Positions 54,058 through 61,983 of a stretch of DNA of 64,000 bases are shown piece by piece. Made by a program: the position numbers and the translations under genes. The first letter of the stretch is position 1; the number at the start of each line of letters is the position of its first letter. Below the pieces are notes generated by a model. The model did not search any database and was not told the DNA's origin. It saw nothing but the letters and a program-made list of their open reading frames with translations. Source of the DNA: Streptomyces sp. NBC_00353 (GTDB lineage Bacteria; Actinomycetota; Actinomycetes; Streptomycetales; Streptomycetaceae); assembly GCF_036108815.1 (NCBI RefSeq), contig NZ_CP107985.1:6197501-6261500 (forward strand), in the 5' to 3' direction.

Positions 54058-55719
54058 GTGCGGCCGGTAGGCAGCAAGTACCTGCTCGAGGAGCCGCTGG
54101 GACGCGGCGCCACGGGCACCGTCTGGCGTGCCCGCCAGCGGGAGACCGCAGGGTCCGAGGCGGCAGTCGCGGGTCAGCCCGGCGAGACCGTGGCGATCAA
54201 GGTCCTCAAGGAGGAGCTCGCCAACGACGCGGACGTCGTGATGCGGTTCCTGCGCGAGCGCTCCGTGCTGCTGCGGCTCACCCACGAGAACATCGTGCGC
54301 ACCCGTGACCTGGTCGTGGAGGGCGATCTCCTCGCCCTCGTGATGGACCTGGTCGACGGCCCCGACCTGCACCGCTACCTCCGCGAGAACGGCCCGCTCA
54401 CCCCGGTCGCGGCCTCGCTCCTCACCGCCCAGATCGCGGACGCGCTCGCCGCCAGCCATGCCGACGGCGTCGTCCACCGCGACCTGAAGCCGGCCAACGT
54501 CCTGCTCTCCGAGCGCGACGGCCAGATGCACCCGATGCTCACCGACTTCGGCATCGCGCGGCTCGCCGACTCCCCGGGGCTGACCCGGACCCATGAGTTC
54601 GTCGGCACGCCCGCCTATGTGGCGCCGGAGTCCGCCGAGGGCCGGCCGCAGACGTCCGCGGTCGACATCTACGGTGCGGGCATCCTGCTGTACGAGCTGG
54701 TCACCGGGCGGCCGCCGTTCTCCGGCGGCACCGCCCTCGAAGTGCTGCAGCGGCACCTCAGCGAGGAGCCCCGCCGCCCCACCACCGTCCCGGCACCGCT
54801 GTGGACAGTCATAGAGCGCTGCCTGAGCAAGGACCCGGACCGGCGGCCCAGCGCCGAGAACCTGGCCCGTGGGCTGCGTACCGTCGCGGCCGGCATCGGC
54901 GTGCACGCCAACTCGGCCCAGATCGCCGCCGCCGACGGGGTGGGCGCCCTGCTCGCCCCCGACCCGGCGCCCCCTGCGGTCCCGGGGACCCAGGGTGCGG
55001 CCGACCCGACACAGGTGCTGCCGAGCAATGCGGGTGCGTACGACCCGAACGCGGCGACCAGTGTCATGCAGCACGCCCCCGGCCAGGGATACGGGCAGGG
55101 CCAGGGCGGGTACGCCGACCCGACCGCGGTCATGCCGCCCGTGCCGACGCGCCCGGAAGGCCCGCCGCAGCCCGATGGCCCGCACCCGTGGCAGTCCCAG
55201 CTGCAGGCGGCCCGCGACCGCAACGAGCAGACGCAGGTCCAGTACCTCGACCCGAGCCAGGACCCGCTGCGCCGCCGCCCCCAGCGCCAGCAGCCGCGGC
55301 CCCAACAGGCCCAACAGCCCCAGCAGCAGCGGCCGCAGCACCAGCAGTACGGACAACAGCCCCAGCAACAGCAGCAGTACCCCCAGCGCCGTCAGCAGCA
55401 GCAGTACCCGCAGCAGCAGCAGCCGCAGCGCCAGCAGTACGCGCCCCCGCAGCAGCCGCCGCCCCAGCAGCCGGCCCCGCGCCAGCCCCGCGAGCCGAGG
55501 CAGCGCAGCGCCAACCCGACGAAGATCCCGGGCCTCGGCTGCCTCAAGGGATGTCTGTTCACCGTGGTGTTGCTGTTCGTCGCGGGCTGGCTGATCTGGG
55601 AACTGACGCCCCTGCAGGACTGGGTGGCCCAGGGCAAGAGCTACTGGCAGGCGATCGGTGACGGGATCTCGGCCGCCACCGACTGGCTCTCCAAACTGGG
55701 CGACAGCGGCGCCAACTGA
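54058..55719 (+). CDS. pkaA: Membrane Ser/Thr protein kinase, PkaA type
   Basis: The GTG start is preceded by AGGGAG. The 553-residue protein has a Hanks-type kinase domain (about 8-275): glycine loop LGRGATGTVW, Lys48 (VAIKVL), catalytic HRDLKPAN with Asp142, DFG with Asp163 and VGTPAYVAPES. A linker follows, then a Gln/Pro-rich tail (about 400-485) and one membrane helix near the C-terminus (LKGCLFTVVLLFVAGWLIWEL). Length and neighbourhood match S. coelicolor PkaA. The kinase domain is cytoplasmic. The FHA protein encoded divergently is a plausible substrate or reader. Confidence 0.93.
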   Translation: MRPVGSKYLLEEPLGRGATGTVWRARQRETAGSEAAVAGQPGETVAIKVLKEELANDADVVMRFLRERSVLLRLTHENIVRTRDLVVEGDLLALVMDLVDGPDLHRYLRENGPLTPVAASLLTAQIADALAASHADGVVHRDLKPANVLLSERDGQMHPMLTDFGIARLADSPGLTRTHEFVGTPAYVAPESAEGRPQTSAVDIYGAGILLYELVTGRPPFSGGTALEVLQRHLSEEPRRPTTVPAPLWTVIERCLSKDPDRRPSAENLARGLRTVAAGIGVHANSAQIAAADGVGALLAPDPAPPAVPGTQGAADPTQVLPSNAGAYDPNAATSVMQHAPGQGYGQGQGGYADPTAVMPPVPTRPEGPPQPDGPHPWQSQLQAARDRNEQTQVQYLDPSQDPLRRRPQRQQPRPQQAQQPQQQRPQHQQYGQQPQQQQQYPQRRQQQQYPQQQQPQRQQYAPPQQPPPQQPAPRQPREPRQRSANPTKIPGLGCLKGCLFTVVLLFVAGWLIWELTPLQDWVAQGKSYWQAIGDGISAATDWLSKLGDSGAN

Positions 55720-55752
55720 GACGCACGCACCACCGACTTCGTGGCTTTGTCG

Positions 55753-55783
55753 ACTTCTGCGGGGCAATTTCGCCCGCAGAAGT
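55753..55783 (+). terminator. Hairpin between pkaA and pkaB
   Basis: ACTTCTGCGGG (55753-55763) pairs perfectly with CCCGCAGAAGT (55773-55783). It suggests partial termination after pkaA. The 10-mer CTTTGTCGAC occurs just before it (55745) and again at 55831, before pkaB. Confidence 0.7.
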
Positions 55784-55887
55784 GAAGGTTGGCGCCATGC
55801 AGGGCACGCAGCACCCCGATCGACGCGTAACTTTGTCGACCGGGGGTTAGTGAGCGAGGTCCATCGCCAGCCGCTGAGGGAGCAGTC

Positions 55888-57126
55888 TTGGCACGGAATA
55901 TCGGCAGCCGGTACACCGCCCACCAGATCCTGGGGCGCGGCAGCGCCGGCACGGTGTGGCTCGGCGAGGGTCCTGAGGGCCCCGTAGCCATAAAGCTCCT
56001 CCGTGAGGACCTCGCGTCCGACCAGGAGCTGGTCGGACGCTTCGTCCAGGAGCGAGCCGCCCTGCTCAAGCTCGACCACCCGCACATCGTCGGCGTCCGC
56101 GACCTCGTCGTTGACGGCAACGACCTGGCGCTGGTCATGAACCTGGTACGCGGCACGGATCTGCGCACCCGCCTCGACCGCGAGCGCCGCCTCGCCCCCG
56201 AGGCAGCGGTCGCGATCATCGCGGACGTGGCCGACGGCCTCGCCGCCGCGCACGCCGCCGGAGTGGTGCACCGCGACGTCAAGCCGGAGAACATCCTGCT
56301 CGACATGGAGGGCCCGCTCGGCCCCGGCGGTTCGCACCCGGCACTGCTCACGGACTTCGGGGTCGCGAAGCTCATCGACACCCCGCGCCGCACCAAGGCC
56401 ACGAAGATCATCGGTACGCCGGACTATCTGGCCCCCGAGATCGTAGAGGGTCTCCCGCCGCGCGCCGCCGTGGACATCTACGCTCTCGCGACGGTGCTGT
56501 ACGAGCTCCTCGCGGGCTTCACACCGTTCGGCGGTGGCCACCCCGGCGCAGTGCTGCGCCGCCACGTCACGGAGACAGTGGTCCCGCTCCCCGGCATCCC
56601 CGAGGAACTCTGGCAGCTCCTGGTCCAGTGCCTGGCCAAGGCCCCGGCCTCCCGGCTGCGCGCCTCCGAGCTCGCGGCCCGCCTGCGCGAACAGCTCCCG
56701 CACCTGGCCGGCATCCCGCCCCTCGACGTCGACGAGCCGGACACCGAACCGGAACCGCAGCCGTACGACGAGCAGCAGTACACCCCCAACCCCGACGAAC
56801 CCCGCCGCCGCGGCGCGGTCCCGCTGGTCCCCGGCGCGTCCCCCGACTCCAACCGTGACACCCACACGAGCATGCGCGTCCCCGCCCCGGACGAACTCTC
56901 CGGTGGCCCCCGGGGCACCGCCCGGGCCCCGCGCGCCCCGGGCCAGCCGCGCCCCGGCTCGGCCCGGAACAAATCGGCCGCCATCCGCAAACGCCGCATC
57001 ACGCTCGGCGCAGTGGCGATAGTGCTGTGCGCGGCACTGGGCGTCGGCGGCTGGCTGGCCCTGAGCGGCAACGACGCGGACGCGACACCACAGGACTCGG
57101 GGAGCTCGGCACCGGCGGTGCCGTAG
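55888..57126 (+). CDS. pkaB: Membrane Ser/Thr protein kinase, PkaB type
   Basis: The start is a TTG (55888) with GAGGGAG 7 bases upstream. The 412-residue protein has a kinase domain (about 1-265) with LGRGSAGTVW, Lys36 (VAIKLL), HRDVKPEN with Asp130, DFG with Asp156 and IIGTPDYLAPE. An acidic-Pro linker follows and then a membrane helix near 380-402 (ITLGAVAIVLCAALGVGGWLAL), with a short extracellular tail. It matches S. coelicolor PkaB in length and position. There are no PASTA repeats, so it is not the PknB wall sensor. Confidence 0.92.
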   Translation: MARNIGSRYTAHQILGRGSAGTVWLGEGPEGPVAIKLLREDLASDQELVGRFVQERAALLKLDHPHIVGVRDLVVDGNDLALVMNLVRGTDLRTRLDRERRLAPEAAVAIIADVADGLAAAHAAGVVHRDVKPENILLDMEGPLGPGGSHPALLTDFGVAKLIDTPRRTKATKIIGTPDYLAPEIVEGLPPRAAVDIYALATVLYELLAGFTPFGGGHPGAVLRRHVTETVVPLPGIPEELWQLLVQCLAKAPASRLRASELAARLREQLPHLAGIPPLDVDEPDTEPEPQPYDEQQYTPNPDEPRRRGAVPLVPGASPDSNRDTHTSMRVPAPDELSGGPRGTARAPRAPGQPRPGSARNKSAAIRKRRITLGAVAIVLCAALGVGGWLALSGNDADATPQDSGSSAPAVP

Positions 57127-57277
57127 GCCTCCGGAAGATCGAACGGGTCCGGTCACTGTGGTCCCGGACACCCTGAGTCCGTCCGCCGGGCGGCCCGGCG
57201 GCCCCGTACACAGGGATTCCGGCCCGCGATCAAGCAGTCCGGGGCAGGTCCGCGCCGACAGCCGTTACGCTGGACCC

Positions 57278-58384
57278 GTGGCAGTCGTCGATATTTCCGA
57301 AGAGCTGAAGTCCCTCTCCTCGACCATGGGGTCGATCGAGGCCGTCCTGGACCTGGATGCGCTGAGGGCGGACATCGCCGCGCTCGAGGAGCAGGCGGCG
57401 GCGCCGTCCCTCTGGGACGACCCGGACGCGGCACAGAAGATCACCAGCAAGCTTTCGCACCTCCAGGCCGAGGTCCGCAAGACCGAGGCCCTGCGCGGTC
57501 GCATAGACGATCTTGCGGTCCTCTTCGAGCTCGCGCAGGACGAGGCCGACGCCGACACCCTCGCCGAGGCCGAGACGGAGCTGGAGTCCGTCAGGAAGGC
57601 GCTCGACGAGATGGAGGTCCGTACCCTCCTCTCCGGCGAGTACGACTCCCGTGAGGCGCTGGTCAACATCCGGGCCGAGGCCGGTGGCGTCGACGCCGCC
57701 GACTTCGCCGAGAAGCTCCAGCGCATGTACATCCGCTGGGCCGAGCGGCACGGCTACAAGACCGAGGTCTACGAGACGTCGTACGCGGAAGAGGCCGGCA
57801 TCAAGTCGACCACCTTCGCCGTGCAGGTTCCGTACGCCTACGGCACGCTCTCCGTCGAGCAGGGCACCCACCGGCTCGTCCGGATCTCGCCCTTCGACAA
57901 CCAGGGCCGCCGCCAGACGTCCTTCGCGGGTGTCGAGGTGCTGCCGGTGGTCGAGACGACCGACCACATCGAGATCGACGAGTCCGAGCTGCGCGTCGAC
58001 GTGTACCGCTCCTCCGGCCCCGGTGGCCAGGGCGTCAACACGACCGACTCCGCGGTGCGCCTGACCCACCTGCCGACCGGCATCGTCGTCTCCTGCCAGA
58101 ACGAGCGCTCGCAGATCCAGAACAAGGCGTCCGCGATGAACGTCCTCCAGGCGAAGCTCCTCGAGCGCCGCCGCCAGGAGGAGCAGGCCAAGATGGACGC
58201 GCTCAAGGGCGACGGCGGCAACTCCTGGGGCAACCAGATGCGTTCGTACGTCCTCCACCCGTACCAGATGGTCAAGGACCTGCGTACGGAGTTCGAGATC
58301 GGCAACCCGGAAGCGGTCTTCAACGGCGAGATCGACGGCTTCCTGGAGGCGGGCATCCGCTGGCGCAAGCAGCGGGAGAAGTAG
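57278..58384 (+). CDS. prfB: Peptide chain release factor 2
   Basis: The 368-residue protein has the stop-codon recognition tripeptide SPF in LVRISPFDNQG and the GGQ motif in SSGPGGQGVNTTDSAVRL that triggers peptidyl-tRNA hydrolysis at UGA/UAA. The gene is continuous with no +1 frameshift site, unlike E. coli. GTG 57278 follows TACGCT by 6 bases, so the message may be leaderless. The encoded N-terminus (VAVVDISEELKSLSSTMGS) is the usual streptomycete start. Confidence 0.96.
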   Translation: MAVVDISEELKSLSSTMGSIEAVLDLDALRADIAALEEQAAAPSLWDDPDAAQKITSKLSHLQAEVRKTEALRGRIDDLAVLFELAQDEADADTLAEAETELESVRKALDEMEVRTLLSGEYDSREALVNIRAEAGGVDAADFAEKLQRMYIRWAERHGYKTEVYETSYAEEAGIKSTTFAVQVPYAYGTLSVEQGTHRLVRISPFDNQGRRQTSFAGVEVLPVVETTDHIEIDESELRVDVYRSSGPGGQGVNTTDSAVRLTHLPTGIVVSCQNERSQIQNKASAMNVLQAKLLERRRQEEQAKMDALKGDGGNSWGNQMRSYVLHPYQMVKDLRTEFEIGNPEAVFNGEIDGFLEAGIRWRKQREK

Positions 58385-58401
58385 CAACCAGTTCGCGCGT
58401 A

Positions 58402-58444
58402 CGGCGGTGCCGGGACCCCCACAGGGTTCCGGCACCGCCGTTTT
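58402..58444 (+). terminator. Rho-independent terminator of prfB
   Basis: A 17-bp stem (58402-58418 with 58424-58440) with one mismatch and a 5-base loop is followed directly by TTTT, 18 bases after the prfB stop. Confidence 0.92.
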
Positions 58445-58791
58445 CGGTACCCGGCGGCCGCCGTGGTGCGGGCGGAATTCCGTTGTCCGAAGGGGAGTTG
58501 GGGCCGCGAGTTGCGTAGGCCCCGTGGTGAGTGCGTCACAGTCGTGATTCTGATTGACGGTCAACTGCTCGCAAAACGGTGCACATTGCACGGAACAGGC
58601 TTGACGTAGTCCTTAACTCTGGACAGGGTGCTAGTGCAGCATGCGTATGTCTGGGACGGGTGTGGGCGGGGGAGAGCGGCTTGACCACGGCATTACGTGG
58701 CCCGGCAGGCCGAGAGCGCAACCCCCGGCAGAGCCGTGAGCCCGCATATGGCTGCTCCATTGACGAGAACAGCTACTGGGGGTAGCAGCAG
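58445..58791 (+). other. 347-base promoter region of the DAGT-repeat surface protein
   Basis: No convincing gene. TTGACGGTCAA (a small inverted repeat) occurs near 58553 and TTGACG recurs near 58602; either could be a -35 element, but no matching -10 box is clear. GTGCACATTGCAC near 58580 is a short inverted repeat. The long untranslated leader suggests a regulated gene. Confidence 0.35.
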
Positions 58792-59643
58792 ATGACCAAG
58801 AAGACGCGAGTCCGCGTCGCGCGGATAGCCGCCGGTGCGGTAATCGCCGCGGGTGCCTCGCTGACCGCTGCCGGCGCGGCACAGGCCGTCGGCATCGGTA
58901 TCGGCGTGGACGCCGGTGACAATGGCATCCACGCTGGTGTCGAGGTGAGCAACGGCGAGGGCGACGACGGCGGGCTGATCGGCGGCGTCGACGCCGGCAC
59001 GGATGCGGGTACCGATGCCGGTACTGACGCCGGGACCGATGCGGGTACTGACGCCGGGACCGATGCGGGTACTGACGCCGGGACCGATGCCGGCACGGAC
59101 GCGGGTACCGATGCCGGTACGGACGCGGGTACCGATGCCGGTACGGACGCGGGTACCGATGCCGGTACGGACGCGGGTACCGATGCCGGGACCGATGCAG
59201 GCACCGACGCCGGTACGGACGCGGGTACCGATGCCGGTACGGACGCTGGCACGGATGCGGGTACCGATGCGGGCACGGACGCCGGCACCGATGCGGGCGC
59301 CAACGGCAACGGTGGCAACGGCAACAACGGTGGCAACGGCAACGGCGGCACCGGGGACAACGGCGGCAACGGCAACGGCGGCGCCTCCGGCGACACCACC
59401 GGCGGCGACGACGGTGGTGCCAACACCTGCACCGTCGACCTCGACGGCGCCGAGTGCGCGGACAACACCGACACCGACAGTGTCGGCAACCAGCCGGTCG
59501 AGCAGGGCAAGGGCAAGGACGAGCTCGCCGAGACCGGTGCGGCCGAGACCACGTTCCTGCTGCTCGGTGCCGCGACGATGATCGCCGGCGGCATCGGCTT
59601 CCGGATCCTGCCGCGTCTGGTGAACGGCCGTACGGTCGCCTAA
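58792..59643 (+). CDS. Secreted DAGT-repeat protein with LAETG sortase signal
   Basis: The 283-residue precursor has a signal peptide (about 1-33, cleavage after AQA). A short acidic domain follows, then 25 tandem DAGT units (residues 67-166). Next come an Asn/Gly-rich stretch, a small region with two Cys (NTCTVDLDGAECADN), the sorting motif LAETG at 245-249, a hydrophobic helix and a basic end. LAxTG is the signal used by class E sortases in streptomycetes, so the protein should be anchored to peptidoglycan. The acidic repeat probably forms an extended stalk. I do not recognise a named family. Confidence 0.88.
   Translation: MTKKTRVRVARIAAGAVIAAGASLTAAGAAQAVGIGIGVDAGDNGIHAGVEVSNGEGDDGGLIGGVDAGTDAGTDAGTDAGTDAGTDAGTDAGTDAGTDAGTDAGTDAGTDAGTDAGTDAGTDAGTDAGTDAGTDAGTDAGTDAGTDAGTDAGTDAGTDAGTDAGTDAGANGNGGNGNNGGNGNGGTGDNGGNGNGGASGDTTGGDDGGANTCTVDLDGAECADNTDTDSVGNQPVEQGKGKDELAETGAAETTFLLLGAATMIAGGIGFRILPRLVNGRTVA
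58990..59298 (+). repeat. 12-base tandem repeat, 25 full units (DAGT codons)
   Basis: GA(C/T)-GC(C/G)-GG(T/C/G)-AC(C/G/T)-type units run without a break from 58990 to 59289, with a last partial unit to 59298. Synonymous differences create longer near-identical 24-base blocks, which points to recent slippage or unequal crossing-over. Confidence 0.95.
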
Positions 59644-59677
59644 GGCCCCTGTGGCCGGTGGACGCGCCTGCGTACAC

Positions 59678-59718
59678 AGAAGGGCCCGGGACAGCCGATC
59701 GGCGTCCCGGGCCCTTCT
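59678..59718. terminator. Bidirectional terminator
   Basis: AGAAGGGCCCGGGAC (59678-59692) pairs perfectly with GTCCCGGGCCCTTCT (59704-59718), between convergent genes. Confidence 0.9.
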
Positions 59719-59784
59719 ACGTACGCACACGGTCACGTATTCACTCCGCCATGCGGGCGGTGACGGTTACAGACAGCTACACGG

Positions 59785-59988
59785 TCATACGGTCTGGTGC
59801 GCCAGCAGTGCCAGCGTCGCCAGCAGCACCACCAGCAACGCGACCAGCATCGCCGGGCTCAGGCCCGCGAAGAGTCCCTGCTGCTCTTCCTGCTGCTGCA
59901 GCCGTGCGCGGCTGGCCCGGCATACCGGGCACCGGCCCTCGTTCACGGGCGCCGCGCAGTTTGCGCACACCAATCGGTCATAGGTCAT
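59785..59988 (-). CDS. Small zinc-ribbon membrane protein
   Basis: The 67-residue protein starts at an ATG preceded by GGAGGA. The N-terminal zinc ribbon has Cys8, Cys11, Cys20 and Cys23 (CANC...CPVC). A charged Gln/Glu-rich helix follows, then one membrane helix at the C-terminus (about 41-62, LSPAMLVALLVVLLATLALLA). The pattern suggests a tail-anchored protein with a cytoplasmic metal-binding head. Function is unknown. It is divergent from ftsE. Confidence 0.82.
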   Translation of the reverse strand: MTYDRLVCANCAAPVNEGRCPVCRASRARLQQQEEQQGLFAGLSPAMLVALLVVLLATLALLAHQTV

Positions 59989-60256
59989 GCGCTTTCCTCC
60001 TCCCGCGCGGCGGAGCCGCATACGCGTTCTCTCCGCACAACGCTCATGGAAACGCATCCGTTCCCCCTCCACTGTGCCAGCTCGCGCAGATTTCGGCGCG
60101 GCCCGCCGGAAACACCCGGTCCGTTCCGGCTCCGGTTGCGCCCCGGCACGGTTCCGTTCCGCCATAAATCGCCCATCAGCGGACGCGCGCCTGCACGCCT
60201 CAGCCCGGTTCGCGTATGGTCACGCACACCTACTCCCGGCCGACCGTGGTGCATCC

Positions 60257-60946
60257 GTGATCCGATTCGACAACGTCTCCAAGACATACCCGAAGCAGAG
60301 CCGTCCCGCTCTACGGGATGTGTCTCTCGATATCGAGAAGGGCGAGTTCGTCTTCCTGGTGGGCTCCTCCGGCTCCGGCAAGTCCACCTTCATGCGACTC
60401 ATCCTCCGCGAGGAGCGTGCCAGCCAGGGCATGGTCCATGTCCTCGGCAAGGACCTCGCGCGCCTGTCCAACTGGAAGGTGCCGCAGATGCGGCGCCAGC
60501 TGGGCACGGTCTTCCAGGACTTCCGGCTGCTCCCCAACAAGACCGTCGCGGAGAACGTGGCGTTCGCCCAGGAAGTCATCGGCAAGCCGCGCGGCGAGAT
60601 CCGCAAGGCCGTACCGCAGGTCCTCGACCTCGTCGGTCTCGGCGGCAAGGAGGACCGGATGCCCGGTGAGCTCTCCGGCGGTGAGCAGCAGCGCGTGGCG
60701 ATCGCGCGGGCGTTCGTGAACCGTCCCATGCTGCTGATCGCGGACGAGCCGACCGGCAACCTCGACCCGCAGACCTCCGTGGGCATCATGAAGCTGCTGG
60801 ACCGGATCAACCGGACCGGGACCACCGTCATCATGGCGACCCACGACCAGAACATCGTCGACCAGATGCGCAAGCGCGTCATCGAGCTCGAGCAGGGCCG
60901 TCTCGTACGCGACCAGGCCCGCGGCGTCTACGGCTACCAGCACTGA
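60257..60946 (+). CDS. ftsE: Cell division ATP-binding protein FtsE
   Basis: The 229-residue ABC ATPase begins at GTG (VIRFDNVSKTYPKQSRPALRDVSL). It has Walker A GSSGSGKST (37-45 region), the Q loop VFQDFRLLPNKTVAENV, signature LSGGEQQRVAIARAF, Walker B LLIADEPTGNLDP and switch His in MATHD. With FtsX it controls peptidoglycan hydrolases at division sites, usually through NlpC/P60-type enzymes in actinobacteria. TATGGT at 60215-60220 could be its -10 box. ftsX follows after 51 bases. Confidence 0.96.
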   Translation: MIRFDNVSKTYPKQSRPALRDVSLDIEKGEFVFLVGSSGSGKSTFMRLILREERASQGMVHVLGKDLARLSNWKVPQMRRQLGTVFQDFRLLPNKTVAENVAFAQEVIGKPRGEIRKAVPQVLDLVGLGGKEDRMPGELSGGEQQRVAIARAFVNRPMLLIADEPTGNLDPQTSVGIMKLLDRINRTGTTVIMATHDQNIVDQMRKRVIELEQGRLVRDQARGVYGYQH

Positions 60947-60997
60947 GCGGATCCGGCCGCGCCGGACCCGCTGAGCATCGAGTACTGAAAGGACGCC

Positions 60998-61915
60998 ATG
61001 CGCGCCCAGTTCGTCCTGTCGGAGATCGGCGTCGGTCTCCGTCGCAATCTCACGATGACCTTCGCCGTCGTCGTCTCCGTCGCCCTCTCGCTCGCCCTGT
61101 TCGGCGGCGCGCTGCTGATGCGCGAGCAGGTCAGCACGATGAAGGACTACTGGTACGACAAGGTCAACGTCTCGATCTTCCTCTGCAGCAAGAACGACGC
61201 GGAGTCGGCGGCCAACTGCTCCAAGGGCGCCGTCACCGCTGAGCAGAAGAAGCAGATCGAGACCGACCTCGGGAAGATGAGCGCCGTCGAGAAGGTCGAA
61301 TACGAGTCGGCCGACCAGGCGTACAAGCACTACCAGGAGCAGTTCGGCGACTCACCGATGGCCGGCAACATCACGCCGGACCAGATGCAGGAGTCGTTCC
61401 GCGTCAAGCTGCACGACCCGAAGAAGTACAAGGTCGTCGCCACCGCCTTCGCGGGCCGCGCCGGGGTGCAGTCCGTCCAGGACCAGAGATCCATCCTGGA
61501 CAACCTCTTCGGGCTGATGAACGGCATGAACGTGGCCGCGCTCTTCGTGATGGCGCTGATGCTGGTCATTGCGCTGATGCTGATCGTGAACACCGTCCGC
61601 GTCTCGGCGTTCAGCCGGCGCCGCGAGACGGGCATCATGCGGCTCGTCGGTGCGTCCGGGTTCTACATCCAGATGCCGTTCATCATGGAGGCCGCGTTCG
61701 CCGGGCTCATCGGTGGCGTGCTCGCCTGCGTCATGCTGCTGGCCGGGCGGTACTTCCTGATCGACGGCGGTCTGGCCCTCCAGTCGAAGCTGAATCTGAT
61801 CGACTTCATCGGCTGGGACGCGGTCTTCACCAAGCTGCCGCTGGTCCTTGCGATCGGGCTGCTGATGCCCGCCGTTGCCGCACTCTTCGCGCTGCGCAAG
61901 TACCTCAAGGTGTGA
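60998..61915 (+). CDS. ftsX: Cell division membrane protein FtsX
   Basis: The 305-residue protein has AAAGGA upstream of the ATG. The topology is TM1 (about 20-42), a large extracellular domain (about 45-170, with VNVSIFLCSKNDAESAANCSKG and its two Cys), then three helices (about 180-205, 225-250, 280-300) with a cytoplasmic FSRRRETGIMRLVGASGFYIQMPF loop. It is the permease-like partner of FtsE that signals to extracellular peptidoglycan hydrolases. Confidence 0.95.
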   Translation: MRAQFVLSEIGVGLRRNLTMTFAVVVSVALSLALFGGALLMREQVSTMKDYWYDKVNVSIFLCSKNDAESAANCSKGAVTAEQKKQIETDLGKMSAVEKVEYESADQAYKHYQEQFGDSPMAGNITPDQMQESFRVKLHDPKKYKVVATAFAGRAGVQSVQDQRSILDNLFGLMNGMNVAALFVMALMLVIALMLIVNTVRVSAFSRRRETGIMRLVGASGFYIQMPFIMEAAFAGLIGGVLACVMLLAGRYFLIDGGLALQSKLNLIDFIGWDAVFTKLPLVLAIGLLMPAVAALFALRKYLKV

Positions 61916-61983
61916 CATGCGCCCCGTAGGGCGCGCGGTGAACCCGCCGTGCGCCCTCGGAGTGTTGTCCTAGACTCATCGCC

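Noticed and set aside
57278..57400. Programmed frameshift in prfB
   Set aside because: The reading frame is continuous and contains no in-frame TGA or CTTTGA slippery site near the start.
58579..58785. 68-codon frame before the DAGT-repeat gene
   Set aside because: No ribosome-binding site, poor third-position bias and no recognisable domain; more likely untranslated leader.
58990..59298. Tandem repeats that could be mistaken for a CRISPR array
   Set aside because: Units are contiguous with no spacers and lie in frame inside a secreted protein.
58631..59736. Minus-strand frames opposite the DAGT-repeat gene, giving PASV or Arg/Cys repeats
   Set aside because: By-products of the repeat; no signal peptide, ribosome-binding site or plausible fold.
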